NCBI RefSeq assembly: GCF_001625305.1
Contig: NW_017803180.1
Span: 82,731 to 146,730, forward strand
Length of the DNA: 64,000 nt
Origin: Branchiostoma belcheri
Taxonomy: Eukaryota > Chordata > Leptocardii > Amphioxiformes > Branchiostomatidae
Direction: 5' to 3'
How positions within the stretch are numbered: position 1 is the stretch's first letter; the number at the start of each line of letters is the position of its first letter. Shown here one piece after another: positions 13,001 through 28,000 of the stretch. Made by a program: the position numbers and the translations under genes. The notes beneath the pieces are model-generated. The model was given only the letters and a program-made list of their open reading frames with translations. It ran no database searches and was not told the DNA's origin.

Positions 13001-16000
13001 CAACACGCCAACTAGCCTCCAACTAGCCTCGCTCGCAGGCTTCTTAGGTTACTGAATACCGCTAACTCTAACCCTAACCCTGGCCCAATAACTAATTGTA
13101 GTTAATCAATAACTACTGACAAACTTTCCCAACTACAACTTTCCTGTATCTAGCCTCGCTCGCAGGCTTCTGAGGATCAATAACCCTAACTCTAACCTTG
13201 GGCTAGAGCGGTGGTTTCTTTTTCGACAACTCTGACGTGCGGTGGTAATCTGGGTGCCCGGCGAGGCGACACGAGCGTGTCACCCCCCCCCCACACACAC
13301 ACACACCAACAACACTAATAATGTACCTTCCCTACCAGTAACGGTCGGTCCCCTGCAGTAGGTAGGCCTTAAATACGTTGACGTGCGGCGGTAAGCCCTG
13401 AGTATCCGGCGAGGCGACGCGAACGTGCGCCCCCCTCCCACCCCATAGAACAATCAACACCCCCGACAACATAGATAACGTACCTTCCCTACCAGTAACG
13501 GTCGGTCCCCCGTTGACGTGCGGCGGTAAGCCCCGTGTGCCCGGCGAGGCGACGCGAACGTGCGCCCGGGCCGGCCCGAGCCGTCCCCGCCGGTCCCCGC
13601 GGACCAATTACGGCGCGAGCGTGGGTGGCCGGCGGCGCGCCGAGGCCGTGGACGGAATGTTGAAATCACACGTTACGGCGGGGACGCTACAGCCCGCGCT
13701 ACACTGTGTCAACCTCGTATTATGTGTGCAGTCATAACTGTCACATTACTATTACTGTGGCGATATTCCGAACTGTAGCGACACTCGTATCTGTGTAGGA
13801 CGCTACAACCCGTCCAACACTGTGTCAACCTCGTATTATGTGTGCAGTCATAACTGTCACATTACTGTGGCGATATTCCGAACTGTAGCGACACTCGTAT
13901 CTGTGTAGGACGCTACAACCCGTCCAACACTGTGTCAACCTCGTATTATGTGTGCAGGCATAACTGTCGCATTATTATTGTGGCGATATTCCGAACCACG
14001 TCGCTGTAGCGACACTCGTATATGTGTAGCGACGCTACAGCCCGCGCTACACTGTGTCAACCTCGTATTATGTCTGCAGGCATAACTGCCACATTACTGT
14101 GGCGATATTCCGCCAAATTTCCGGAGTGTCACATGTGCACATCGCTGTAGCGACACTTGAAAGTGCCACGTAATTGCGACTAACAGGTGAAAAACTGATG
14201 TCTAAATAGATCAGTATCACTGTGTCCACCTCGTCTTGTGTAGGGACGTTACAACCCTTGCAACACTGTGTCAACCTCGTATTATATGTGCAGTCATAAC
14301 TGTAACGTTACTGTGGCGATATTCCGCCAAATTTTCGGAGTGCTACACAACTGTAGCCACATAATTGCGAGTAACAGGTGAAAAAACTAAACTGTGTTAA
14401 CACATAGATCTAGACTAGTCTATGCCAGACTTTGCTCTGCTGAACTCACCCAACTAGTTCCACCACTCAGAACTTTTAAGCGTTCCACTAGGTTCTCCAC
14501 TAGCTCACACAACTTCACCGTCCAAATTCCTTGTTCGAAATCTTTTTACAGTGACAGTTTCTTTCCCCGTACAGCCAAGCTTGGGAATTCCCTCCCTGAC
14601 AAGTGTTTCCCACCAACCTACAATCTACAGGCTTTCAAATCAAACGTTCACCGCCATCTCTTGACATAGCCATGTTTCTCTCATATTTCTAGTTCAATGC
14701 CGAGAAGTGGTCGTATAGGTCTTGCATTGAACCACTCCGTTAAAAAAAAAACTTTCGTCATGAATTGTCCAGTCAGTTGCTCCACAATGGTGCTAGAAAC
14801 AACTCACACACTTCAGACGGCCCGTTTGTGCCGTGAGCATTTTTACTGCGTCAGTAAAGGTGCGCCTGTTGTCGTCAACTTTCACTTCCGAGCGTTTCGG
14901 CGTCACGTGGCCGGGGTGAAAAAGTGAGAGTATCTTGCCCCTGACATCGCAAGAAGTGGGGAAGACACCGTCAGGGGAGCTAAGATTTCTTACGGCCCGG
15001 CCTGGATGTCTTACTAGCTCAGAGGAAAGTCTTCTGCACTCATAAAAGTAAAAGTGGTCCAATGAAAGTAAATCTGATCCCGTATTTCTCGCACTCAACC
15101 CTCCCAACAGTCACAAACCCGAGACACAAACATCTACTCCTCTCCCCTCCCAACATCTGCTTGGAGATTTAAGGAGCGCGCCAATGACGTCACTCAGAAC
15201 GTCCTTCCTCCTTCCGCACCCTTATCGCCATGGGAACGACAGACAGCTGCGGTTATCCTGGGGACGAGAGGCAGCTGGTAAAACTCAGCCCGCTGGCCCG
15301 CGGCCTCTCAGTACCAACTTTTCCGGCCCGGGAGTTTGCCAGACGTCACTTATAACGAGTTTTCAACTTTATTGGAGAAGACGACGAAACGTAAACTGAA
15401 GGAACTGCAGCCGCTAGGTGTCGCTTTCTATTATAATCACATCATGAAGAATACAACTGGTGGTCTGATGAGGTGGACTTTCTGTTGTATCCAGAACCGT
15501 ATTTATCCAGAACCACAACTTTGGATAGTCCACGCGTATCCAGAACCGTGCCTGGGGTAAACCTACGTTCTTGGATACGCAGACTATTCAGGACTGTGCA
15601 TGATCCTAACCCTAACCCATTCAGGCACAGAACTAGATAGGCAGGGTTCTGGATACAATAGAGACTATCCAGCACCGTGCCTGATCCTAACCCTAACCCA
15701 TTCAGGCATAGAACTAGATAGACACGGTTCTGGGTACAATAGAGACTATCCAGAACCGTGCCTGATCCTAAACCTAACCGATGCCTCACAGAAGAGAGCT
15801 AGATAGGCTTTAAAACCGTGACTGATCCTAGCTCTAACCCATCCAGGCATAGCTAAAACCCAGATAGGCACGGTTCTGGATGCGATAGAGACTATCCAAA
15901 ACTGTGCCTGAGGCCCTATCTATAGGCGCGGAGACTACTCATCCCAAACCGTGCCGTCAGAACTAGATATTGACGGTTCTGGATACGCTCCTGTTGGCGT

Positions 16001-19000
16001 GCGCTGGAAGTAACACTCACAACACTTGCGCCCAATCAGCGCGGCCGGCGCGCATCAGACATGCCGGCCCCGGCCTCCCTACCCATAATCCCCGCTGATG
16101 ACGGGCGCGCGAGGCGGGAATCACCATGGTAATCACGCAGACGATCGGTGCCGCTTCTCACTTAGGGACCGGCCACAAATATCGATACTCGCCCGTAATG
16201 TAGTCGTTTCCTCTACAATTAGACTCTGCAAATATGTTATGATTCTTTTTTTTTTAATGTTAGCTTGATTTTGTTATCTATTAAGAAGCATCCTTTTTAG
16301 CATGCCTGCGTTTCTGAACGCAAGTAAGGGTGCGAAGTCTGCTATCTCCTTCAGCTTGTTTTATTCATTTGACAGGAGTACTGTAGTGTGTGAGGGAGCT
16401 TCAGGCCCCAAACCTCTCCACGTAAAAGAACCTAAAAAAATACACTTGTCGGTAAGAGAAGGAGTGACCCAGTGTGCTTGGCTATATAAACATGATCTAC
16501 ATGTATAGCCAAGCCACATTTCACTAGTAGCTACTTGGAAAAAAAAGCACAACACTTCACCTCAGTTGAGAATGACTGGCTTCTTTAGCTTTACCTCTTT
16601 GCTATAACTTAACATGGAGGCAAGACAGTATCCATTGGCCAGAGGAGTGACCATGAGCAATGGTGGCCAATGGATACTGTCTGGCTAATGGATACTGATT
16701 TTTACGACCACCGAAAAATCTGCTTGGAGATTAATACTGTACATACTTCGTTCAGGTAAACCCCCTATTTCCGGGCGGTCCCGGGTCTAATTGCCGGCGG
16801 CGTTGAGGTTTAATAACGGCGGTTTCGGCCCCGCTTGCCTCGTGCCGGACCAACGATCGAAGAAAAACCGTCCGCAGTAATGAATTTCCTCTCGGCGCGC
16901 GGAGCACTTATCACCGTCAGCCCGCCTTCATTACAACTCAACACCGATAACACGGCGGCCGGGAAACCACGGATTTCGGACCCGATTTCTTTAAAAAAAT
17001 TCCTGAGCGAACGAATGGTTAGGTAGCCTCCATCAGGCCTTTCTACAGGAATTCCGATTCGTAGAATTCGGAAAAAAAAGAGAGTAAAATTGGCGAAGGG
17101 AGTTCGGCGGCGGGGAGGTAGTTTCTTTCGCGGCCAGTCAAACCTACAAGGCGGCCAAACTCCCCCGGCAAATATTCTCCTATTTATAGTCAGCGTAGTT
17201 AGTCTGGTAGAGACTAGTGGTTAGGCACGGTTCTGGATGTTCTTGATATGCGTGGAGTGGACTATCCAGACCATTATTACAAGCCAACACCGATAACATG
17301 AAAACAGCGCCGCCCGGGAAACCACGGATTTCGGACCCGATTTCTTTTAAAAAAAACCTTCAGAGTCGTCCATTGAGTGAACGAATGGCGTCTCAAGTCA
17401 AGAACGTAGGTTTGCCCCAGGCACAGTTTGGTTTTGAAAAGAGCATGGTTCTGGATAAAGCACAATTCTGGATACACCTGAACGGCGTCTGTCAAGCATG
17501 GTTCTGGATAAAACGCGGGTCTAGATAACTCGGCAACAGCGCCGGTCGGGAAACGACGGATTTCGGACCTGCTTTTAAAAAGACAGAAAAAAAAACTTCC
17601 TGGGCGAACGAATGAACGGGTGGTTGGGCATGGTTTTGAAACAAAAAGTACTAAATTTAGCAAAAATGCCCGGCAACACCAAAAATTATTATCTTATTCC
17701 ACTGATACAAAGTTGTTGCCAACAATATTTTGGGAATAGTGACCAAGTTTGGCGGTTCTAGCGCTAGCCGTTCAGACGCTATTCGACATCAAAGTTGGAG
17801 TGGGCACTTTTAGCGCCCCCCCTCCCTGTCTAGATAGGGTTTATGTATCCAAGAACGTAGGTTAAGTTTGCTGTATGATGGATGTCTGCGTTCGTCACAC
17901 GCGAACACCGATAACATGGAAACAGCGGCGGGAAACGACGGATTTCGGACCCGATTTTTTTAAACTTCATCTCAGAGTCTTCCTTCCTATGAGTGAACGA
18001 ATGGCCGAGTCGTAATTAAGGCAAGGTTCTGGATAGTCTCCGTGCATCTAAGAACGTAGGTTTGCCCCATACAGGCATGAGTACCTGAGCTTGGTTCTGG
18101 ATAAAGCACGGTTCTGGATAAAGCACGGTTCTGGATAAAGCACACTTCTAGATACGCCTGGACTATCCAGAACTGCGTCTGCCGAGCATGGTTCTGGATA
18201 AAACACGGGTCTAGATACGCTGGCCTATTGGCTATCCAGAACCGCGCCTGAGCATGATTCTGGATAGAGCACAATTCTGGATTCACGTGGACATTCCAGA
18301 ACCGTGTCTAAGCATAGTTCTGGATAAAGCACGGTTCTGGATACGGGTGGACTATCCAGAACCCTGCCTGAGCATTTTTTCTCGATAAATTACACTTCTG
18401 GATACACGTGGACTATCTGGTAAGACCCGTGCCTGAGCATGATTCTGGATAAAGCACGGTTCTGGATAAAGCACGGTTCTGGATAAAGCACGGTTCTGGA
18501 TAAAGCACGGTTCTGGACACGCTTGTACTCTCTAGCAAGAGCCGCGCCTGAGAACGATTCTGTTCTGGATTTACAACGCAGTTCCAGATACAACACCAAG
18601 TCAGACACGAAGTCGTAACTTCAGCGCGGCCTCCAAGGATCGACCCAATCTCCTCTCCTCGCCGGAAATAAAATCGGTAAAAACTCATTAAGGAGTTGGT
18701 CTGACGAAGTTGGAACGCGGAGACTGACGAGCCAGCCGCCCGCGCGCTGTTTATTAACGCCCGGCTCAATCTCACGGTCAAAATCACCCCCGACAAGGCA
18801 GACAAGTTCAAGTTCAGACCGGGCTGTTTGTTTGCTACATGTACGTCTGGCGGATTTGCCACACTAAACGTTTGTTACTGACACATTCGCCACATTTGTA
18901 GAATCAGTATACATTGTATCAACGTATCCTCATATTTTTGAGTTACATGTAAGAATGAAGCTACGAATCACGTTTTTATTGGATAAAAAGCTGGGACTGT

Positions 19001-22000
19001 GATTTTTCATGATGATAACCCAAGAAAACTCACCCACACAAGCCAAGTACCTAGTAATGAAGAAGCCGCCAAAAAGAGTAAAAAAAATCAGCTCAACCTA
19101 CGCGAAACGGACATGAGAAGAAGCGCGCGGGGGATGTGTGAACCGTTTGACGGTCTTCCCGGATTTGCGGAGAAAAACGCGCGGATTTGGCGCGGAAATG
19201 GCGGCCCGAGACATTTCGGAAGGCGGCGGCTTTACGGGCGGCAAATCAGCCACGCCGAGGAATTTTCCGGGAACATTTTCCGGGAAAACGGGCTTTGCAG
19301 AAGCCGGGGCGACCCCAAACTCGCCTGGGGGTGATGGAAGTTTCCATCTCACGCTAGTCTCCTCCAGACTAACTACGCGGGTCGTTTTGTTTTTAACAAG
19401 AAAGTTTTGCCTAACAAGGAGTGGAGTTTTGCCTCCGGTACCGTAGAGTTCATTTGTGCCTAACGGCGGACACACTCCCCTGGCCAAGTCGGATCATATT
19501 TTCGGAAGGATTTCTGGAGGCTACTATTTTTGCCGAATTCTACTATCCTACTATCTACTGTATCATTCTACTATCTAGATATCTACTATAGCTCTACTAC
19601 CTCCTATATCAAAGTCGATTTGAAAAGGAGCCGTGCCATACTCTTGTTGGTCTTTTGAGACTAACTGAAAGAGTGAGAGACTATCCTAACCCCGAACGCG
19701 CCTGGGGGTGATGGAACTTTTCAAAACAAGACAGTTTAGGCAATTGCGCAAATAGGGAGAATAATTGGCAAGGGAAGTTTTGCCACCCTATAGTTCATTT
19801 GCCTGCGGACTGACTCTCCTGACTAGAGTCTTCAGAGTCTTCTACCCCTTTTTGCCGAATTCTACGATCCGTGCACCCGTAGGAAGGCCTGGTGGAGGCT
19901 AGTGGGAAGCAATAATAAAGTATGTTTTGCCCTGTGCTGCTTCGCACTTGATGTTGAGTCTACGGTAAGGATTTCCAGAGAGAGAGAAAGTTTAGCCACT
20001 TAGGGAGAATAATTGGCCAGCGGAGTTTTGCCACCGTAGAGTTCGTTTGCCCCAAACGTCGGACCCAATGTTGGACGAATTCTACTATCGTAACCCCTTG
20101 AGAAGGACTTCTAGATGCTTCAGTAATCAGTAGTTTTACACATTACTACTCGCTTCTATTTTTTGGCCGATTGTTACTATCCTACTATCATTCTACTATC
20201 TACTATATCAAAGTCGATTTGAAAAGGAACTGTACCATCCTGTTTTCTTTTGAGACTAATTGAAAGAGAGACAGCGAGTGAGTGAGAGAGAGAGACTGTC
20301 CTAGACCCCTCAGGACGGCCTGATGGAGGCTAGCACCACCAGAAATTACCCCGCCGCCCGCCAACTCTTTCCCCCGCTTGTTAGCTGGAGCCTAAGGAGC
20401 CTGGTGGAGGCTAGCACTTGTTAGCTGGAACCTAAAGTTACCCGAGTGTTTCCTGAGTCCGGTCGCGACATGGTTCCCGCCGGGGGGACCCAGAGGTGCC
20501 CAATTCCGGCTAACGAAATTTTCGCGACTGCCGCAGCGGATTTCGTTAAAGCCTTCCCGAAATGTTTGCTCTTGATTGGCTCAACAGATCCGGGATATTA
20601 GACGTTGCAGGGATGCCCAGGGCGGGTGATTACGCGGGAAAACGCTCCGACGGCGGCGACTTTCCCGCCCGCCCTAATCCCCGCGACCGGCGCGCCCGGT
20701 AATTGGGAACTCGGCGAGCTTCGCCGGGTTTGGGGCTTTTCTTTTCTGTTCTGGTGTTTTTGTAACTGGCGAATTTCATTCCGTCTTTGCATTTGCTTCG
20801 AGATTAAAGTGCTCCCAAGATTTGGTGTGTTTTGGGGCGTTTTTAGTGGGCTTTTCTCTTCTGTACTGGTATTTTTGTAACTGGCGAAATGGGTATTAGT
20901 CTCGCCAGTTTGGTTCGCTTTTCTGTACTGGTATTGTTTTTGTAACTGGCGACTTTTATTCTGTCTTTGCATTTGCTTCGAGATTATAGTACTCTCAAGA
21001 TTTGGTGTGTTTTGGGCGTTTTTATCGGGCGTGCTTTTCTTGTAACTGGCGAAATGGATACTGTCTCACCAGTTTGATTCGCTTGTCTGTACCGGTATTT
21101 TTTTTAACTGGCAAATTTCATTCTGCCTTTGCAGCCACCTCTTTGTATTCTTCTTTGTACTGGAATCTTTGACTTCGGCTTCTTTTTGGCATGTATATAT
21201 CTGCCTCGCTCCGCGTTACAAAAAAAATCCCAGTACAAAAAACAAAGCCCGATTTTAACGACGACAACTCGCCCAAAATAAGCCGACGCCCGAACCTCTG
21301 CTTGTAGATATGGGGAGCGGGTAATTGAGCATTCCAGACTCGGCGCGAAGTTTCCGCCGCCGCGCAATTATCTCCTCTCCGAGCCTCCCAAGTGCGGGAA
21401 AGTTTCGGGGATGATTTAGGAGGAGCTGAGCTTCGGCCGGACGCGCTGGTCCCCTCGGCCCCCTCAGATCGGCCCAGAGGCCCCCCAATTGAGCCCAGAG
21501 GCCCCCGAGATGGGACCAGCGGCCCCCGGTCCGGCCTAGCGGCCCGCCAGTCGGCCGCGCGCGTCGCTACGGATCCGTCACCTTGACTGGCGGCCGGGGA
21601 ACAACGCATCATGTCGATATTGTCACTAAACAAAGTCGTCAATTGCCCCAACTGCTGGGGAACGACGCATCCTGTCGATAATCTCATCAAATATCATTGC
21701 TGTTGTTAATCACAGTACGACGAGTTTTGCCCCCGTGAGTTCGATCTTTCCGTGTTTCTTGCCGCTGGTTTGATCGCCACCCAGTGTGGCATCACGTTCT
21801 AGTTATCACATGCAGCAAGCATGATAAGAGGAGGAGGGGGCAATTATTAGTCTCTACCAGACTAACTACGCTGGCTACATATAGGAGAATATTTGCCAGG
21901 GGAGTTTGGCCGCCTTGTAGGTTTGACTGGCCGCACAGGGAAAGAAACTAAATCCCCGCGGCCGGACTCCCTTGGCCAATTTTACTCTCTTTTTTGCCGA

Positions 22001-25000
22001 ATTCTACGATCCGTATTCCCGTAGAAAAGCCTGGTGGAGGCTAGGCCCTCCCTAGTCGCTACCAGAGTAACTAAGTTGGCTATATATATATATATATAGG
22101 AGAATAATTGCCAGGGGAGACTGCCGGAGAGAAAGAAACTACCTCTTCGAGGCCGGACTCCCTTGGCCAATTTTACTCTCTTTTTTGCCGAATTCTACGA
22201 TCCGTATTCCCGTAGAAAGGCCTGGTGGAGGCTAGGAAGTTATCATATCGGGCAGGAGGGGGTTATGGTGTGGTAAGGAGGGGAGTGATAAGAGCTTTCT
22301 TCTTCCGGTCAAGAGTTGAGAGGGGTCAGCGTCCGTTCGTGCGGTCAACGGAAGGTCAAACCGGAACAGCTGCCGGTATCTTAGCAACGCAGTGGTCTAG
22401 AGTAGCGACAAAAAACTATGCATGTGATAGAAAGGTCACACCATCTTCACCACCGACCCGAGAGTACGGTACCTGCCCCACACCAAAAACGCCTAGTCTG
22501 TCCTTATCCTCACTGGCTCACTGAAGACAGCCAGGCTCACTGAGATACTTTGTGTCCAGTGTGCTATGGGTTTGGTACCCAGGCTAAAAACGCCGTTTTA
22601 GAAATGGAAACAAAAAATACATGATATCAGTATGGGACTGATTCAACTTTCTACATACATACATGAAAAAAATGAACGAAAATTGACTTTAAAAGTCCAG
22701 CTTTGCCGCCCTGAAATTTCATTGGATGCCAAAAAAATAGCCGAAACCCAAACTCTGCTTGCAGAGTAACACCTAGGTGCCGCGGCAGGCGCGCACAGCC
22801 TCACAGACCCGTGAAACGGCCCACGCCCGGTAGTAAGGAAGTGGTGATTGTGATCACGCCTCTTCCCCTGCCCGGCGATATATGCTAGCCCTTTTGAAAC
22901 ATGTCTAAAATGTGCCGAAACCAAACCTCTGCTTGGCGCGTCAAACCTAGGTGCCGCGGCAGGCGCGCACAGCGTTCTGGACCCGTGAAACGGCCCACGC
23001 CCGGTAGTAAGGAAGTGGTGATTGTGATCACGCCCCTTCCCCGGCCCGATATCTGCCCGGTAATATCTGCCTGCGTGACGCGTTATCTGTTCCCGATACA
23101 AGCGGCGCCGGACGGGCTTCCGGAGGGGCGGACCGGTAACGGTCCGTCCTGGGGGATGGGGAGGGTTAGGGACGGTCCGTTATTCAAGCCTGGGGAGGGA
23201 GGATTGTCAGCCTGGAACGGTGATCGCAGTCAAATGTTTTGCGGTGATTTAAGCCTCACAGAATGCAACATTAACAGGAAACTGTCAACAGCAGGATTTC
23301 ATTTTTTTTATCCATCGAAGTACGATAGATTTCTTCTGTTTTCTCTTGAGGGGGGGGGGGGCAAAAACCAGGCGTGTAAATGGAAGAGCCTGATCTCTCT
23401 GACGTGGCTGTTACGACAAGCGGACGCCACCCCCCGCGCGTGAGCGCCCGGCTCAAGTCGTACGGGCTTAGCGCTAAGACAACGTACATTAGCAGCGCGG
23501 CGTCTGCACAGCCGCTTGAGCCGCGCGCGACACGTGAAGTTGTGAGGGGGGTGTACCGTAATACGTGTGGGGATATGATGTAATGTTTCTTTGGAAATAT
23601 TACAGAAGCGAAGCAGTCAGAGAGAATAAATGTTGCCCCTTTTGTCGAAATTGCCCGCTAGCTAACCTTATGCGGTGACTAGCCCAGCTAGTTGGCGTGC
23701 AATTCGTCGCGTGTAGCGGTGACGAGAAGCCCGTTATTGCGTTACCCATGCCCAGCTAGTTAGCGTGCAAGTCGCCGCGTGTACAGGTGATGTGAGACAA
23801 GTTACTGTGCTGTACAGGCCCAGCTAGTAAGCTTGCAAGCACACGTGACGTTAAGCCCTTTACTGTATTACCCAGGCCCAGCTAGTTATCGTGCAAGTCG
23901 TCGCGTATTTAGCTGTGACGTGAAGCCGGTTACTGCCTTACCCATGCCCAGCTAGTTAGCGTGCAAGTCACCGCGTGTACGTGCACTGGTACAGGTGACG
24001 AGAAGCCTGTTATTGTATTACCCAGGCCCAGCTAGTTAGCGTGCAAGTCGTCGCCTGTACAGGTGACGCGAAGCCCGTTACTGTATTAACCATGCCCAGC
24101 TAGTTAGCGTGGAAGTCGTCGCGTGTAGCGGTGACGAGTAGCCGGTTACTGTACAGTATTAGCCCAGCTAGTTAGCGTGCAAGTCGGCGCGTGTACGTGT
24201 ACTGGGTAACGGGAAGCCTGTTACTGCCTTACCCAGGCCCAGCTAGTTAGCGTGCAAGTCGGCGCGTGTACGTGTACTGGTACAGGTGACGTGATGCCCG
24301 TTACTGCATTGTACATGCCCAGCTAGTTAGCGTGCAAGCCGTCGCGTCCCTCTCGCGTTATCCTAATCCCCTGAGCCGGGCGGATTATCCTGAGCCGGGC
24401 GGATTATCCTGAGCCGGCACCGATGGCCCCCGATTGCTCAGGCGCCGCTCCAAGCCGCGTCATCGCCCGCTCAACTGCTCAACTGCTCGCCCGTGTTTTC
24501 CTGTGGGGACTCCGGTCGTAGTTAGTAGGCCGGGGCGTGCGTGTTACAGTAGTTTCTACTAGACTTGGCAGGGTGGAAATTGGAATAATGATAGTAATGT
24601 ACTCCTATACTGTTATCGTTATACAAGAACCCTAGCCCTCCTTGTAGTCCTCATTCTCTGCTTCTGGTAAATTTTCTCAACCGACTGCTCGCCGCTTTTT
24701 CCTGTGGGCACTCCGGTCATGGCGTGCGTGTTACAGTACCGAAGACTCTGCTAGACTTGGCTGGGTGGAAAATTGGACAAATGTACTCCTATACTATTAT
24801 ACAAAAGCCCTAGTCCTTGGATCTCCTAGCAAAGGCTACTCTTCGCTTCTGGTAAATTTAGGTTTCCTTAATAACTCAACTGCTCGCTCGTTTTCCTGTG
24901 AGGACTCCGGTCATAGTGTGCGTGGAAAATGGACTAATGTACTCCTATACTACTATACAAAACCCTAGTCCTTCTTGCATCTCCTTCAAGAGAAGACAAG

Positions 25001-28000
25001 GCAAAGGCTGTTCTTCGCTTCTTGTAAATTTAGGCCTCCCTATATGCCTGACAACTCAACTAACTGTTCTCAGGTCATGGTGACTCAGATCATGGTGTGC
25101 GTGTTACTGAAGTATGTACTACTAGACTTGTCTGGACGGAAAATTTGACAAATGTACTCCTATACTGTTATACGAAAGCCCTATCCCTTGGATCTTCTAG
25201 CTTCGCTTCGCTTCTGGTAAATTTATATAGGTTTCCTTAACAACTTAACTGTTCGCCGCTTTTTCCTGTGAGGACTCCGTTCATGGTGTGCGTGTTACAT
25301 GTATACATTAGTCCGGGATCTATTAGACCTGGCTGGGTGGAAATTGGAATAATGATAGTTATGTACTCCTCTATATTCCAGCCGCCTCCCGAAGCCTGGT
25401 AGAGGCTATGTTCTGAGCCTGTTAGAGGCTATGTTGTTAGTAGTTATGATGCAGGTCGGCGTGAGTTGAGCTCCGCTCGGAAGTGTGAGAGACGGACGGG
25501 GCTGCTGAGATCAGGGCACGCCGCTCCCAGTTTACCCAACACGCGACCAGCCGCCTCCCGGAGCCTGTTAGAGGCTATGTTGTGAGCCTGTTAGAGGCTA
25601 TGTTGTGAGCCTGTTAGAGGCTATGTTGTTAGTAGTTATGATGCAGGTCGGCGTGAGTTGAGCTCCGCTCGGAAGTGTGAGAGACGGACGGAGGCTGCTG
25701 AGATCAGGGCACGCCGCTTCCAGTTTACCCAACACGCGACCTGCCGCCGGGCCCTGTCATCGCCCGCCGCAAAGCCGCGCTGCGTGCCGCCGGGTCCTGT
25801 CATCAGCCGCCGGCCGACACACCCCGCCCTCGAGACAGCCGCAAAGCCGGCCTGCGTTAGCCTCTACCAGGCACCGCGGATCCTTTAATATTGCTTTATT
25901 TCGTCCGATTTCTACTATTTTCCAGCGATCCGCGGTGCCCGGTATAGGCTAGGCCTGCGTGTCGCCGGACCCAGTCATTGCCCGCTGCCAGGCTAGCATC
26001 TCCCCTCCCTTCCCCCGTCCAGGACAACTGCAAATACGTCGATGAAGGTTAGACATCCAGGTAATACGATACGCCAAAAAGCAATTACTCAAGCAACTGG
26101 ATATGATTTTGGAAACGGTCGGACGTTTCAGGTAGTATCCACTAGCTTTCGTCAGTGACTGAGAGACCAAAGGGGCCGGGGAAATGCAGGTTTATAAGCA
26201 CGAACTGCAAATAGTCTTTTTTACGTTAGGAGGGCAGGAATCCCCAACATCAAGGCACGGACCGCCCTTCTGTCCACAGAACGCCGCCGAAACTAACACA
26301 CCGCTGTAAGACAGTGAAACAGAGGGGGCGGTCTCCAAGCAGATCTGTAGAGGCTAGGCAACATCGTATCATTCTCTTAGTGCGTCCTCTATCCTACATT
26401 CAATCACCTGTAATTATAAGTGCCAACACAGGCGACGCTGCCATGTTTATAACCAATTAGGTGGTGATCAGTTAGCTAGACAAGCAGGAAACAGGCGGAT
26501 GTGGAACTTTAAAATCAATAAGTTAAAATGACTCTGTACTGTTAGGCATGTAGCAAAAGACCATGTGGTCTGAAATTGTAAAACATACATACATACATAC
26601 ATAACCAATTAAGATGCCAAGGTTTAAATTGTCTCGATAAGGGAAATGGGACAAGTCAGAAACTCATCCAAACATCTGCTTGGAGATAAGGACTGCGGGA
26701 TTGTAGCGGGTTTGTGGCCGTTCCGTCCAACTCGCCACAAACATGCTACAAACGCCGCCGCTTCCTGTTGCCGATTTCTGTTTTGCACGCGGAGATCACA
26801 GATCGCAGGTGATCTGCTCAGGTGTGGGGATCAAAGGTACCGCCCGGCTCAGGTGTCCGCCTTGTCTTACCTGGTCGGCAGGTGAGAGGACAGGTACGAC
26901 CACCCTGGGTGTCATCCTTAAACGGACATATTCTCGTCCGAAGGAACATTTGTTTGTTTGTTTAGGATCTCCATTAGTGTGAATTTCACACTACTCTTCC
27001 TGGAGTCCATAGTGAATAATCAGACAAGTATTTAGACCATCGCACACCGGGGCATGCACCTACTCTTTTTTAAAAGGTGTGGTGGGATCTTCAACGTGCG
27101 TGGGGTGTGTCTCTCCCAAACACGGGACCTCCATTTAACGTCCTATCCGAGGGACGTCCCTAACCGAAGCTAGGTACTCATTTTCACCTGAGTGAAGAAC
27201 ATAAAATGCAACAAAGGGTTTCGTAGAATGGAAACCCTTTTTCTAGCTCCGAAACATTTATGCCTTGAGGAATTACATGTTTTTGAAGTTGCTCGGAAGC
27301 TATCCACAATTTATCGTTTCTTATTTCTTAAGACTTTTACTCCACGAAATTTGCTATCCGTACGTCACCAGAAGTGAGAACTCTACCCTCAAATATCTGT
27401 TGATATATATTGTCTGACCCTGACATGACCCCTTCCCTCATGACCTCAATGAAAAGCGCCCTGCAGGTCGTTTTGAGCTTCTCATGAATAGAGAGAACGG
27501 TTCAAACATTGTTTTTTACCTTTGCTTATTGAAGGAAGCGTTGCGAAGAAAAACTGGAGCACTTGGGTCATAAAGCTGATGAAGACTGAGCGATTCAGTC
27601 GAAAATTTCTGGTGTGAGTTAATTTCTTTTTGAGTTGGGGGAGAACAGTTTAACTTTCTTCATGTATTTTACCAACTCAGATGAACTTTCATGCTAGTAT
27701 AAACTGCAGCACAATTTTGCGTGCTCTGGGTCGCTTCTTGAAGACGATAATGACATCGCCTCCGTCAGACGTGTCGTCTTGGGAGACTGTAGCGTCTTAG
27801 GTCGGCTTGAGGAAGTGTCATCCTGACAAGATGCGGATGGATGGCTCCTCCAGGAGGGGAGAAATCCCGGGTTGTCTGGGCTGGCGTCGCGCGGAATCCG
27901 GACGTCTGAGGAGCCAATCCGGACGTCTGAGGAGGCATTAGGAACAAAGGTGCGCGGCGCGCGGCAGCAGCTAATTTCGCGCCATTGACGTGTGCCGCGG

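Noticed and set aside
13069..13081. True telomere or chromosome end
   Set aside because: Only about two CCCTAA units, embedded in a minisatellite with unique sequence and genes on both sides.
27192..27377. Small gene (61-aa open frame)
   Set aside because: No homology, start context or splice evidence; the length is within chance for AT-rich DNA.
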